Positions 38,198-49,540 of a stretch of DNA of 64,000 nucleotides are shown here, piece after piece. Numbering within the stretch: the first letter of the stretch is position 1; each line of letters begins with the position of its first letter. Source of the DNA: Trogon surrucura (lineage: Eukaryota; Chordata; Aves; Trogoniformes; Trogonidae); assembly GCA_020746105.1 (NCBI GenBank), contig CM036623.1, forward strand, positions 868,001-932,000. Reading direction: 5' to 3'. The notes below the pieces were generated by a model. The model saw only the letters and a list, made by a program, of their open reading frames with translations, did not search any database and was not told the DNA's origin. Position numbers and translations under genes: made by a program.

Positions 38198-38235
38198 AGG
38201 TCCCTTCCAACCCTGAACATTGTGTGATTCTATGA

Positions 38236-40184
38236 GTCCTTTCACAAGCAGAGATACACACAGCACAGGGCATTAGCCTGCGGCTTCACAGATGTACAAG
38301 GATGCAATGCTAAGTACCAAAACAGAAGTTCTGTTAACGAACAGGAACTACTCCGAGGTGCCACACTCTTCAAACACAGACCAGATATACCCAGGAGCGA
38401 AGACCCTCACTTCATAACTGAAGTTCATCTGACTGAGTTTGAAACTATTAGGCACAGGTATTTACCGCAGAGTGATCCTCCTATAGGTTTCAATGAATTG
38501 TACTACAAAATTAAATGTGAATAAATTAAATTGCAGGCCATCCTCCTACGTTTGATAGAGTGATTTTAAGAAAGGCTTTCTGTGTTATAATACAGTCATT
38601 TGTAAGGTAAAGCAAAAGAGTATGTAAATTATGTAGCTGTGTTCAGTCTCCTGGGAATAGTAGATTAAGAATATATGTGATAAATTGACCTGAACATCAA
38701 GAAAGATGAATTGAATTCATGTCAATTGATTTATTCACCAGTAATTCATTTTACACTGCCCATTGGACGGTGATAAACAAAAGTATTCTGAAACTGTAAA
38801 TATATATATATTAGGGAAAATTAAGAATTCTTTTGATACAGGATATTTGTAATAAGTCATTTCTTATAAGGAGAGATAAGAATCTCTTGTTAGAAGTTTA
38901 TATCTTGAAAATGTAAAAAAATACTTTGTTTTCCACACATGATCATTATTTTCTGAAGCCACTGAGAATACCAATGTTTGCAACATAGCTACATCTTAAC
39001 GCCTTAAATGCAAGAAAAATCCAAGTTACAGCATTAAATATCATCTAATATCTAATGTCATCCTTGTTTATGCTTTCTAGCATCAGAGAGCTCTACAGCA
39101 CCTGTACCTGCATTCAAGATATCGGTCCCCAAAATGTTGAACACAACCTCATCAGCACTGCCAGTTTTTCAGCACTGACATCTTCATGCAGGTGCTACGT
39201 GTGGGAAGTATGTGGTCATAGTTTCAGCTTTGCAGAGAAAACTAACCGACTTTCACACAGGATTTTGATATTTCGAAATCTGGGTTTGTTCCAGTTTGGA
39301 ACAAAAGCCAAACATTCCATAATTATTTGTGAAAGGCAATAAAGCCTCAGTGTGGGAGCAGGTCATCCCCCAGGCTTCCCCAACGCACTGGTCCTGTGAG
39401 CACTGAGCTCTCCTGAGCCAGGGTAGGATGGGGATCACCCTGGGAGGCGGCTCCTGAGGACCTGCAGCTCCTGGAGACCTGCACCCTTTGGCTGCCGGAG
39501 CCCCAGCCCCAGAGCAGCTCCCGGCTTCGGGGGCAACAAGAGGGAAATTCCAGTGTCTCGGCAAAACATCTCAATCTGTTTGAACCGGCAAATTCCTACC
39601 AGAAAATGTTTTGTCAGAACTTCTCCAGACTGTTCCATCTGTAATTAAAGGCTTGTGTTTTACTGTAAAGGAGATGACGGTGCTGTGTGCAGCAGGCTCC
39701 TGGGTCACAGCAATAGTGATGATTATGAAGACCTAAATATGCTTTTTCTCCTCACAAACCAGACAACTGGCATGGCCCAGGAGGATGCAGGTGGAAAAGA
39801 TGCAAACTGGACTAGGCCTTTAGAGCCGTGCTGTTCCTTCCGTGTTCTTTTTAACTTTTTGTTTCATTGCTGTTGATGCATTGGATAGAGAAAGAACAAT
39901 GGAGTATGAAGTACACAGATCTTTGGGATATCCAGCAAAATTCCTCGTGGACTGCCTAATGGAATATTTTTCTTTTTTTATTTTTTTTATTTTCTGTCAG
40001 AAAGTGAAAAATACCGAGATGAAACTTTTAAAAATAGAAGGTTATATTTTTGATCAAACAAACGTGGCAGTGAAAAGTGTGTCCTTTTGAAATCTTCTTT
40101 TTCCAGGAATATGATTTTTATTTTTAGTTTAGGGTCTTTTCTTTTTGCCTAAATGGAAAGTCACATATTTCAATAGAAAAAATT
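38236..40184. other. Noncoding DNA, no gene seen
   Basis: A/T-rich at 38480-39060, then a GC-richer segment at about 39350-39560 with overlapping frames on the minus strand, none recognisable. It ends at the AAAAG array. Confidence 0.6.
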
Positions 40185-40332
40185 AAAAGAAAAGAAAAGA
40201 AAAGAAAAGAAAAGAAAAGAAAAGAAAAGAAAAGAAAAGAAAAGAAAAGAAAAGAAAAGAAAAGAAAAGAAAAGAAAAGAAAAGAAAAGAAAAGAAAAGA
40301 AAAGAAAAGAAAAGAAAAGAAAAGAAAAGAAA
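40185..40332 (+). repeat. Perfect (AAAAG)29 microsatellite
   Basis: The pentamer AAAAG is repeated 29 times without a single interruption from 40185 to 40329, followed by AAA. It is flanked by AATT-containing DNA on both sides. Reading the minus strand gives a 65-codon frame of repeating Ser-Phe-Leu-Phe-Phe, which is a consequence of the array and not a gene. A pure purine strand of this length can form triplex DNA. Perfect purity suggests recent expansion and high variability between individuals. Confidence 0.98.
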
Positions 40333-43300
40333 TTAAATTTTTTTAGTTTATAACCCTTACCCATTTATGGTGTTTGTAATGTTTGGTGGATATAAAATGT
40401 GTATTGGGAGCAAAACAGCCAGTGCCAAAACAGGGAGCACTAGAAGACACTGTACATCAAAGGCACAATCCATCTCAGTGTGGGATGGTGCAGGACTCGC
40501 TCTCCTAAAATGCACATTGCGCTGCCTTGTTGGCTACAACAGCAGGTTACAGAATCACCCCTTGCTGAGTTGGCCAATATACGAGGTCACGACAGGAACA
40601 CGAACACATTTCTGCTTGTACTTCAGGCTTTTCAGCGTGGGACACTGGTGAGAGTTGCAAGACACTGAGACAGACTAGCGAAAACAGTGCCCCCTTAGCT
40701 TGCAATCGCTCTTGTGTTTGATCAGAACTTGTTTTTCCTCAAACACACATACATATTTGTATCCCAGGGCCCCACTTGCTTATTTCTATATTCAGTGATT
40801 GGAGAGGGGGGTGAGAAGGGAACAGCACCCCACCCAGAAAAACAAACTGAGAGCAGAATAGTCAGAGCTGTTTGCCAGAGTAGTGTCAACAGAGAGCTGG
40901 AGCAGGCTGTGGCTTTCAAGTAAAGATGAAGGACTACACTACTGCAGTTGTACCGAAGATGCAGTTTTACAAGTTTCGACATCTCCAGGTATCCACCTAA
41001 CAGCAGATTTAATTCTCTTTTGTGGGCATATATGTGGTGATCTCTCCCATTCTTGCGCAGTGAAGAACAGCGATCTACCCTATCCGCTGCTTTTCTCGTA
41101 GTATCTGTGTCCTTTGACCAAAGAGAGGGCATTCGCTCCCCTGCAGGTCTGTAACCAAGTCCGTTAGTCCCTCATGGGGCTGTGTTCAAGGTATTAAGAG
41201 ACAAAATGCCATAAGACTTTGGCGAAGGCTCTGAGCACTTCCAGCGAAGCTCAGACATCCGCCTCCTAAGCAAACCCTTACTACATACCTGAGATAGATA
41301 AAGAGAATAGGGCTAACAGCAATTCAGCTCCTCTTCTATGCCATGTTGAACCACCTCAGAAAGCACTGAGGTCTCCCTAGAGGTGGTGAAGGTGGTGATG
41401 GTGTGAGTTTGGACTTTGGTGGAAGGACAGTAATTCCTACTCTCTGCCATTCACCCAAACTGATAGATTTATGCTTTGGTACACCTTTCATAGCCAGTTG
41501 TTCTTTAGATACTTTATGAATTTAAAGTTCTTTTATAGGCTCACCTTGTTGTTTCTCATTATCTTTCCTGTCAGGTGCTTGAAGTGAGCTGTGACCTCAG
41601 GAGTGACAGTCACCACAGGACTAGTGGTTGTGTCCAACACAGGGCTAACACACTACACTGTAGAAGTTCACGGTAAGGAACCATTGAGGAGGTTTTGTGA
41701 AAGGGATTTTGCATTTCGACGCAGCCCCGATGAAGATGAAAGGTAAGTGAGGTTTCTTGCCTTACAGTACAATACACTGGAGTAACTGCTGGTTTCTGCA
41801 GATGAGGTAATACCTCACGGGACTCCAGACCAGCGGAGACGATGGAGCTCCGGGATGACAGAAGTGAGGAAAAGCAGTCCTCCTTACTAGACAAGAGATG
41901 TTTGTGAACTGCATTACTTGGATGAGATGTTTTCTTCCCCAGGAGTTAATAGATGTGCAAATATATTGCCTCTGTGCCCTGAGATCATCTGAGCTGAAAT
42001 GTGATGGATATAAATCCTAACAGGAGCTAGCCGAAAAAGCTTATACCTATGAAGTACTTGACTCACTATATTGTTTTCCCAGAAGAGGAATGGTGTCAAA
42101 GGAAAAATATGGTAGAAAGTGTGCGAACTGTAATGTCGCAGTGCTGCTGAAATGACGAGACACAGGTAGTCTCCTTCGGCCCATCCTGCTTAATGTCAGT
42201 GACAATAAAAATGTAATAAAGATGAGGTCAGGCTAACATGAGAGCAAGTTTGTTCACAAAACTGTGATAGAATGCACAGGGAATCCAGAGCAACAGTGAG
42301 TCACTCTCTTGAAAGAAAGAGATGATGAGAGGACTGAATAAAGGGAAACTTTCTCTACAGTTTCTTAGCAATGTGGAGTGGGCGGAAAAAGCCACCCCAG
42401 AGGATGAACCAATTTCTAAAATCGAAAAGAAATGTTTATTTACCAAAAACTGTCAAGTTGAATTCCAGTCTGGCATCTCTTCCCCCTCCAGACCCCCTCT
42501 ACAAAGGAGAAGTGCACTTATCCTGTGATATATAGCTGGGGGTGTGAGGAGAAAAACACAGAATAACATGGAATAGGGACATAAAGTACCACATACTTAA
42601 ACCATTTTGGATTTGTTCCAAGAAAAAGCTTTTTGGCTTTATGCTCTGAGTCCCATATAAAGTAATGAAATTCTCCCCAACCTCCAAAAAAATATAATTT
42701 GAGGACAGTTATGTGAACTTATACAGATTTCAAATAATTGCACTTCCATTGAATCAGGATCCTGTTACTTAGCATACTAGTATTTTTCATGCTATCAAGA
42801 AAATTAATCTTTAGAAGACTATATACTATTGAGTCTGGTGAATAATGCCAACAAACAGACCCACACATATTTACACAGAAGCTCTGGTAGGCTTCTTTGC
42901 CAGGATGGCTGCCAACTGTGCAGATCCAGTTATTTGTTACTCCGTCCAATCTTGCTTACTTGTACATCCTTCTCTGCCCATCTGAACTCCTGTTTCTTGT
43001 CTTTTAAAATTAAAATGTCACTTGGACCAGAACTAACACCTTCTTCAAGGGTAGAGAGTCTAATGGGGAAAGTGTCCACGAAAGATTATGGCTTGGAGAA
43101 GTGATAAAAACATCAGCAAGCAGGCCATGAGATGACACTAAATCACACATGTTGTAATGACATATCTCCAGTATTTAATGACTATTTAAAACAAAACCAA
43201 ACAAAATACTACTCTTCCACTGCTATAAATGACCACAATTTTCTTAGGGTGCTATGTTTTCCAGAAATATGATAAACCCGTTGCATACTTATGGGACATC

Positions 43301-46300
43301 CTTCGCACTCTGAGGGATAAATCTCACCTACCTAGAATGTCTGTGGCTTCCAGGTACAAAATATATGATTGAAATATTAATACATATAAATATCATAAGT
43401 ACAGTTTGATTGTGTATTAGATCATGTGCTTATAAAGTTCCTAGATGATTTTGTCCAGCCCAATTGTCTATGGCTTCTGGATTTCCAAATTAGATAAGGA
43501 AAATCAGGGTGTTAGCCAAAATCATGGAAATAAGGGCTTTGCTGTGAGTGCCTCACATCATTTCTGTATTTCATACGGTTTTTTATTTTCCTAATGGGTG
43601 TAAGCACTGTTACATTAGATAATGGCAAGGATTCCCTGACAGGAAATTGCACCAGTGATGAACAACTCTGATAAGAGATTTCTACTAATGTGATAGAAAT
43701 TACATTACTGTGATCGTTAATGTGAATGCATTAATCCTGCAAGAAAAAATGCAGCTAGCCTTAGAATTTATTATACAAGATGCTAATCTACTGGTAAAAA
43801 AATTTAAAAAAAAGAGACATTCGGGAGGAATCCAAGTCACCGAAGGTTTACAGTTGAGCATTTGCTGCATTTTAAACACTTGCTGAATGTGCAGATCCTG
43901 AATCTGAGTGTAACTCTCTGGTGTTTTTCCTTTAAATCGAGTCAATGATTCTCTCTTTATCTAGAAGAGAAAAATGATTGTAGATTGGACAACTTCCTAA
44001 AGAGTTTCAGGGATGAAGAGAATCCAGCTATATCAACAAGGCACAGACAAGTGCTTCTCTGAGTTGTATGGAAATCAAGCACCTGCAGCCTAATGCTGTC
44101 TGAAATACAAAGATGTTCTGATAGGATCTTTTATTTTACTTGGCTTGTGCGCTGTGATCAATCTAAAAATGCCTGAATAGCAGCTCTGTTCCTGTTCTAG
44201 CAATCCTTGCATGCCTTTTTTGAAAGGTTGGCATTTTAAAGGTCATGGATGAACAGATTAATGAATATCTTTAGAAAAAAAATTTTTTTTTTTAAACACC
44301 TATGCAGCTTTGAAAACCTCAATAACGACAGTACTCGTGCTCCTCTCTGCTGCAGAGAGAGCAGTTTTGTTTTGGGGTTTGTTTTTCTTTCTTTGCTTTT
44401 TTTTTTTTATCTTCTGTGGGTAAAATTACTTTTATCTTCTTCAGCAAGCCATGAACGTTGCAGAAAAAACTGCACTAGTGATATTCTTGTTCTGTTTAAA
44501 TCTAGATTCTCAGATGAAAAAGCATACTGTGCTTAGCAAAAAGATGAGGTTGAGCAAAGCCAAGTCAAGTATCGTTACATTCTCATCCAAATTAATTCTC
44601 GCTCCTCATCTTGCTTTTTACATCTGTTGAAATACGGTTTCTGTTATGGTTTTGGAAGATTTCCATTTACTGTAAGTTTCAGACGGTATTGATGAGGTCA
44701 CTGTTTACTTTGAATAGCTCTTTGATAGGAAAAAAAGAGAGCACAATGGAACGTTCAAGAAGCATGGCATGTAGTACATTATTAAATTAATCACACGAGA
44801 GTTGTGTAGAGATGTAACCTCTCTGTAGCCTTAGGGCATAGCCTTAGGGGGCAGCTGTCCCACAACTCCACATGACAGCGGGCTCATGTGCAACTGCAGT
44901 AAGTGATGTTGTTTATTGACAGATAACAGTCATGGGAATCCTGCCTGCCAAAGCCACTGTGCACAGCTGCCTAAAACAGACAACCAGGCTGGAGAACAAT
45001 AGGGTAAGGTGTGCTATCTATCCCTCACACACCTTTCTGCAGGATATTTCTGCAGGATATTTCTGCAGCTAGTACTTAGGCAGCAGAAGACACGCCCCTC
45101 GTGTCAACTGGAAGTGGCTGAAACACACAAGACTCGTGCTTCCCTGAGAAAAGCCTTGGACTGCAGTCAAAAGCCTTATCCTGGTGTAAACCGTGATTAG
45201 ACACTCAAGCTGAGGCTTCGGAGTCAGCCTGTGGTTACGTGCAGCTGTCACAGGGGCCATCAGGCTGTTTCCACGCGCCCGCCCTCACCTTTTATCCCTC
45301 CTCACAGGGAGCCTTCCAGCAGCCATACTGCTGTGGGGAGTCAGATGAGCCCACTGATTTGTCTAAAAAACTGATGCTTTTTTTTGCAGGTTTTAGTTTA
45401 GCATGCGGAATTTAACCTTTTTTAAAAAAAAATAATTAAATGAATAATGCTTGAGAACTTCAATTGCACATAAGCAGAGCCCCAGTATCTCCATTCGGTG
45501 ACTATATCCCATGTAGTCAACGGAAACAATCCAAGTGTGACATTTTCCCGTACTGTATTGCTCTGCTGAAGTACAGATAACAAAGGATATTCAGCGAGCA
45601 AGAATATTTCACGCAGCTTCTAACTGATCCGCATACCGTGAGGTGCACGGTGAAGATCTGCCACCTTCCAGGGCTTTTAACTTCCTTATTTGAAGAATCA
45701 CCTTTTAACTTCTGAGAAAACCTGGCAGCTGGCCAACGAAATGGCCATAGATGTGAAATGGTCATACAGTCAAACCATCACAAACAAAAAAAACTCTTTT
45801 CTTTATAAGAATATAAATCTGGCTGAGGTGAGTTAGCAAGAATCCTACCAGATGTTGGCTTTTAAATTATGTATAAATACTTATGTTATGGAGGGAAAAA
45901 AAAAAAAAGAGCAATTAAATCTATTTTCTGTGTATATTCTTACTATACATTAAGGCTGTTCCAGGACCATAGTTTTGGTTTATTCAAAGATATTTTAAGA
46001 AAAATAATTTTTTAATTTGTCACTTCCGCTTGCCAGAATGTTTCATGTTTAATACAGACTGCACTTGTTAAATACTCTAAACGAACTTTGCCTTCAACAC
46101 TTCTTCCAAAATGCTGTGTAAAAATATCCTGTTATCCTTTGTCTTTTATATGTCAAAGTATTTCCGTCAATATGTAAAGCATGCATATATATTACACCTC
46201 AGAAATTTTTTTCAGCAATAACTTTCATGCACTCTTTAGGATGGCCTGTGAAGTGCTGCATTTGGCAATCCTTCATAAAAAATAATTCTCTTTCTTCATA

Positions 46301-47994
46301 AGAATAGTGATTATCATTTTTGTTTGTGGCAAATTACAAACTGCTCTGTGCTTCTAAAGAATTAAGTTTAGATCCCTGTGTGGTGCAAAACAGGTATACT
46401 CTCTTCAAATAAAATTAACTTTGGTATTTAATATAAATCATCAGTCACATAAATATAGAAACACGCTGTTAAAGTGTAGCCAAGAAAAGTATATTTAGAG
46501 GCAAACATCGAAGAAGGAGCATAAGCAAGACAAGGATGTTTAACATGAAACAAGGCCATGAGGAAGCTCCATCTGTAAAACTGCACCTTTTCTGGGAGAC
46601 CACAGATCCTCAGGGATGTGGAAATTCTTGAAGTGGTTTGAAAGGAAGGCTGATGGATTGGTTGGCATATGCACAAGCACACCTGCACTGTGCACAGTTT
46701 TAGAGGAAGTAAGATTATTTTGATAATTTGAGATTTTCAATATATATATTTAAAGGATAGAGAACTTCTGAGAAAAAAAAAAAAAAGAAAAGTTGATTTC
46801 CTCCAAATAATATTATTAAATCCTGAATATGTGCTTGTGTACATATGCATATACAGCATATGGAGTTATGCACGCCTAGATGTAAAAAGAAATATGATCT
46901 TAAGCATGAGAAAAGTATCACAGAAAGTTTGTGGAATAGTGAACTAGATGAAAAAAAATTAATAAAGGCAATGCATTTCAGGTGAGACAAATTGAGTTTT
47001 AAATCTTTTGGAAGCAATCAGCAGCCTTAGCAAGGGTAAAGGAGACATAGCTTGCTTCAAAAACTCATTTTGATTAATTTTTAAAAAATGTATGAAATCT
47101 AGCAGATTCTTGCTGCTAAGCTCCTCTGCTCCAGTCATAGCAGAGGAAGAAACCTGGCATGCTTAAACATAAAATTGGCTGCATTAGTAGGAAATCTACT
47201 GTAGTCATAAATGGAAAGTATTCAAACTAAAATGTCAGTAGTAGAAGATGACAGGAGTCAGTGTTAGAGGTCCAGATTTGAATATTTACACAAATATAAT
47301 GTAGACAGTGATGTGGAAAGCAAAGATTTCCAAGTCTGCAGATAGCACTTAATTAGCAAGTACTGCAAATAACGAAGGAATGTACGGTCAGTAATCAGAG
47401 ACTGAATGGAGAAAACCCTTGAGCTGCCAGGTGAGAGAAATTCTAATTACAATGGAGTTTTCAAAAGGCAACGTACAGAACATTCTTAATGTTAACTTTT
47501 TATGAAAGATTAACCCTTAAAAATTTTGGTAGTAAGTACATAGCTCTTGCTGTTGGTTGCTTTAATGTTTTTGAGTTTCTTCACAGAGGCTTCAGACTTC
47601 TAATGAGTGAGCTACAGAACTGCCATCATTCCACTGTCCCTTGCAGGAGCTTTGGCCTAGATACACCCACACATTTTGACATCTATGGAGGTTTTGGCAA
47701 AACAGAACCCCAAATCACTACGCAACTATTTCACAAGAAAGAATCTACCGATGAAGCTCCCCATGGTCCCTGATGGTCTGTTTCTTTGCACACTCAGCAG
47801 AGCCATCGCCTGGGCAGTAAGCCGAGAGGGAATTGCTCTCTAAGTCTCACACACCAAGATGAGGCTCACTGAGGACCAAGGAGGCAGAAGGATGTTGCCA
47901 TTCCCTCTTCAACAACTCAATCCCCAGCTCAGCTAGAATCGAGTCAACTGAGACAGGTGGAGAAATGAGTTCTTTACACTACCAGGATATATCT
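40333..47994. other. Noncoding DNA, no gene seen
   Basis: About 7.7 kb of A/T-rich DNA with homopolymer runs near 44275-44293, 44396-44409, 45897-45909 and 46774-46788, and a 13-base tandem duplication at 45038-45068. Frames up to 136 codons (40722-41132, minus) are not recognisable and lack plausible exon borders. Confidence 0.6.
45038..45068 (+). repeat. Tandem repeat, 13-base unit
   Basis: TGCAGGATATTTC occurs twice in exact tandem, followed by a partial third copy TGCAG. About 200 bases upstream (44826-44849) TAGCCTTAGGG is also duplicated at a 13-base spacing. Both look like local slippage products. Confidence 0.85.
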
Positions 47995-48330
47995 GAAATC
48001 ATAGAAATGCTGATTATCCAACCTTCTTCTCGCAGCGGACCTAGCTCAGGTCAGCTTGGCTCTTTTCAGTCAAGTCTTGAAAATCTGAAGTGATGAAGAT
48101 TGCCACTTCTTTGAGTACCTGTTCCAGGGCTGTGCTAATCACTTGGTTAAAAAGGTTCTCCTTCTAGTTGGTCTGAGCCTCTCAGGCTGCAGTTTATGCC
48201 AAACTCCTCTTCTTACACTACTGAGAAGAGCTTGACTCTGGACTTTTTCTAAACTCCCCTTCAGGTAGCTGTAGTCTGCCTTTGGATCCCTTTCACTGAG
48301 GAGCTAAGAAGCACTGGCTTAGTCAAGCAG
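47995..48330 (-). mobile_element. Old CR1 LINE 3' portion
   Basis: Read on the + strand it has, in CR1 minus-strand order, ATCATAGAA, ATCCAACCTTCTTCTC, CAGTCAAGTCTTGAAAATCT, GTACCTGTTCCAGGGCTG, TGAGAAGAGCTTGACTCTG and CTTCAGGTAGCTGTAGTCTG. These correspond to the familiar CR1 blocks ATAGAATC, CCAACC, CCTGTTCCAGTGCT, GAGAAGAGCCTGGCTC and TTCAGATATTTGTAGAC. The copy is strongly diverged and its coding part is no longer readable, so it is older than the copies at 23.1 and 37.2 kb. Confidence 0.75.
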
Positions 48331-49414
48331 GTCTTCTGCTGACATCCTCCACCTTCCTGAGCAAAAGGATAGTTTGTTCCTGAGCTCCCAAAGAGTTTAC
48401 TTCAAAAATCAGCCAGTTCTCCTGGGCCTCTTTTTACCTCGTGGCACCGTTCTGCCTAGTAATTCCCTCAATAAGCCAAATTCTGCTCTCCTAGTCTGCT
48501 GCTTCCCCTTCCAGCCTTCATCCGGATCCTTGACTCCAGTCATGTCGTGGTTGTTGCTGCCCAAGCTGCCCACTCAGACTGCATCTGTCACCAGCTCTTC
48601 CCTGCTTTGAGCAGCAACAAAAGTCGAGCTTTACACTATCTGGTCCCTCTAGAGTGTGCCCTGGGAAATTATGGACTGTAATAGCAGCGAAAATAGTGTC
48701 CCTAACATTAACATTCTTTAGTCTGCCTCTTGTTTAGAAAATTAATAAATTTGGGTTAATACTTAATGAAAAAATGTAAAATGCTGCTATAAGTAATCTA
48801 TCATTGCAGATGACTGTCATGCTTTAGAGCTTATTCAGATAAAATGTAAATCTTAAGTTGTGCAATCTATTTCCAGAAAGTATAACAGAGAGTTCACTTT
48901 GAAGCACTAATAGTAAATAAAAGGCACTGTACATACGATTAAATAGTTGGAATTTTGTTTACGATTCAAAATTGAACTAGGAGTCAAACCCTACATAATT
49001 CAAGGCATTCTTGAACACAGCCTATAACTACATAACTATCTTTTTCTTCAAGAACTATATCAGAAGAAGGTTTTTTGAGGGACTGGACTGACAGCAAATT
49101 ATACCATTTTCTTGCTATTGTTATACAGTTAGACAACCTGTCCCACAGAAACCAGACTGCTGTTAAAAATTCACAGGAGTATTGGGATCCAATGCCATGT
49201 AGCAGTTCTAGCCTATAAGCTGCAGAACATAAAAGCCACCGTCGCTAAGGACATGGAACTACCCACTTGCAGACCACCTGAGATCCCTGACACTTTAAAA
49301 TACTGAGAATAGCATAGCAGTACCTCTGCTGTGCAACGTCCTGTTGCTTTGGTGTCTTCTGCATCTTACAGGCGTTTCAGGGAGTTCCCCAGTCTTAGAG
49401 TGTCTTATTGTATA
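48331..49414. other. Noncoding DNA, no gene seen
   Basis: A 78-codon frame at 48374-48610 is not recognisable. No repeat identified. Confidence 0.55.
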
Positions 49415-49540
49415 ATTATAGAATAGAATCACAGAGACATTTAAGTTGGAAAAGACCTTTAAGATCATCGAGTCCAACCGTTAACCCAGCACTGCCAGGT
49501 CCACCACTAAACTATGTCCCTAAGCACCACATCTACACGT
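49415..49540 (-). mobile_element. CR1 LINE 3' end (CR1-Y-like)
   Basis: The + strand reads ATAGAATCACAGAGACATTT, AAGTTGGAAAAGACCTTTAA, GATCATCGAGTCCAACCGTT, CACTGCCAGGTCCACCACTA and CCCTAAGCACCACATCTACA. This is the well-known complement of a CR1-Y-type 3' end. It is better preserved than the copy at 48 kb. The insertion is 5' truncated to about 125 bases. Confidence 0.9.

Larger units (their letters stand above)
37230..38235 (+). mobile_element. 5'-truncated CR1 LINE with RT core, internally deleted
   Basis: The largest LINE copy here, about 1 kb, on the + strand. A first frame from 37263 carries the reverse-transcriptase segment [19 protein letters not shown] (residues 25-43) and the catalytic DD at residues 58-59 (bases 37434-37439) in the context [10 protein letters not shown], where CR1 usually has FADD. 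Near 37500-37530 roughly 100 bases of the usual ORF2 are missing and the frame shifts. A second frame then continues from about 37529 to 38197 with [35 protein letters not shown] and [14 protein letters not shown]. The 3' tail at 38180-38235 ends in GTGTGATTCTATGA. The endonuclease and the start of the reverse transcriptase are absent, so the copy is dead. Confidence 0.95.

Noticed and set aside
40185-40332. A CRISPR-like repeat array
   Set aside because: The unit is five bases with no spacers; it is a simple microsatellite in vertebrate DNA.
40170-40364. A 64-codon minus-strand frame of Ser-Phe-Leu-Phe repeats
   Set aside because: It is the translation of the AAAAG array and flanking A/T-rich DNA, not a gene.
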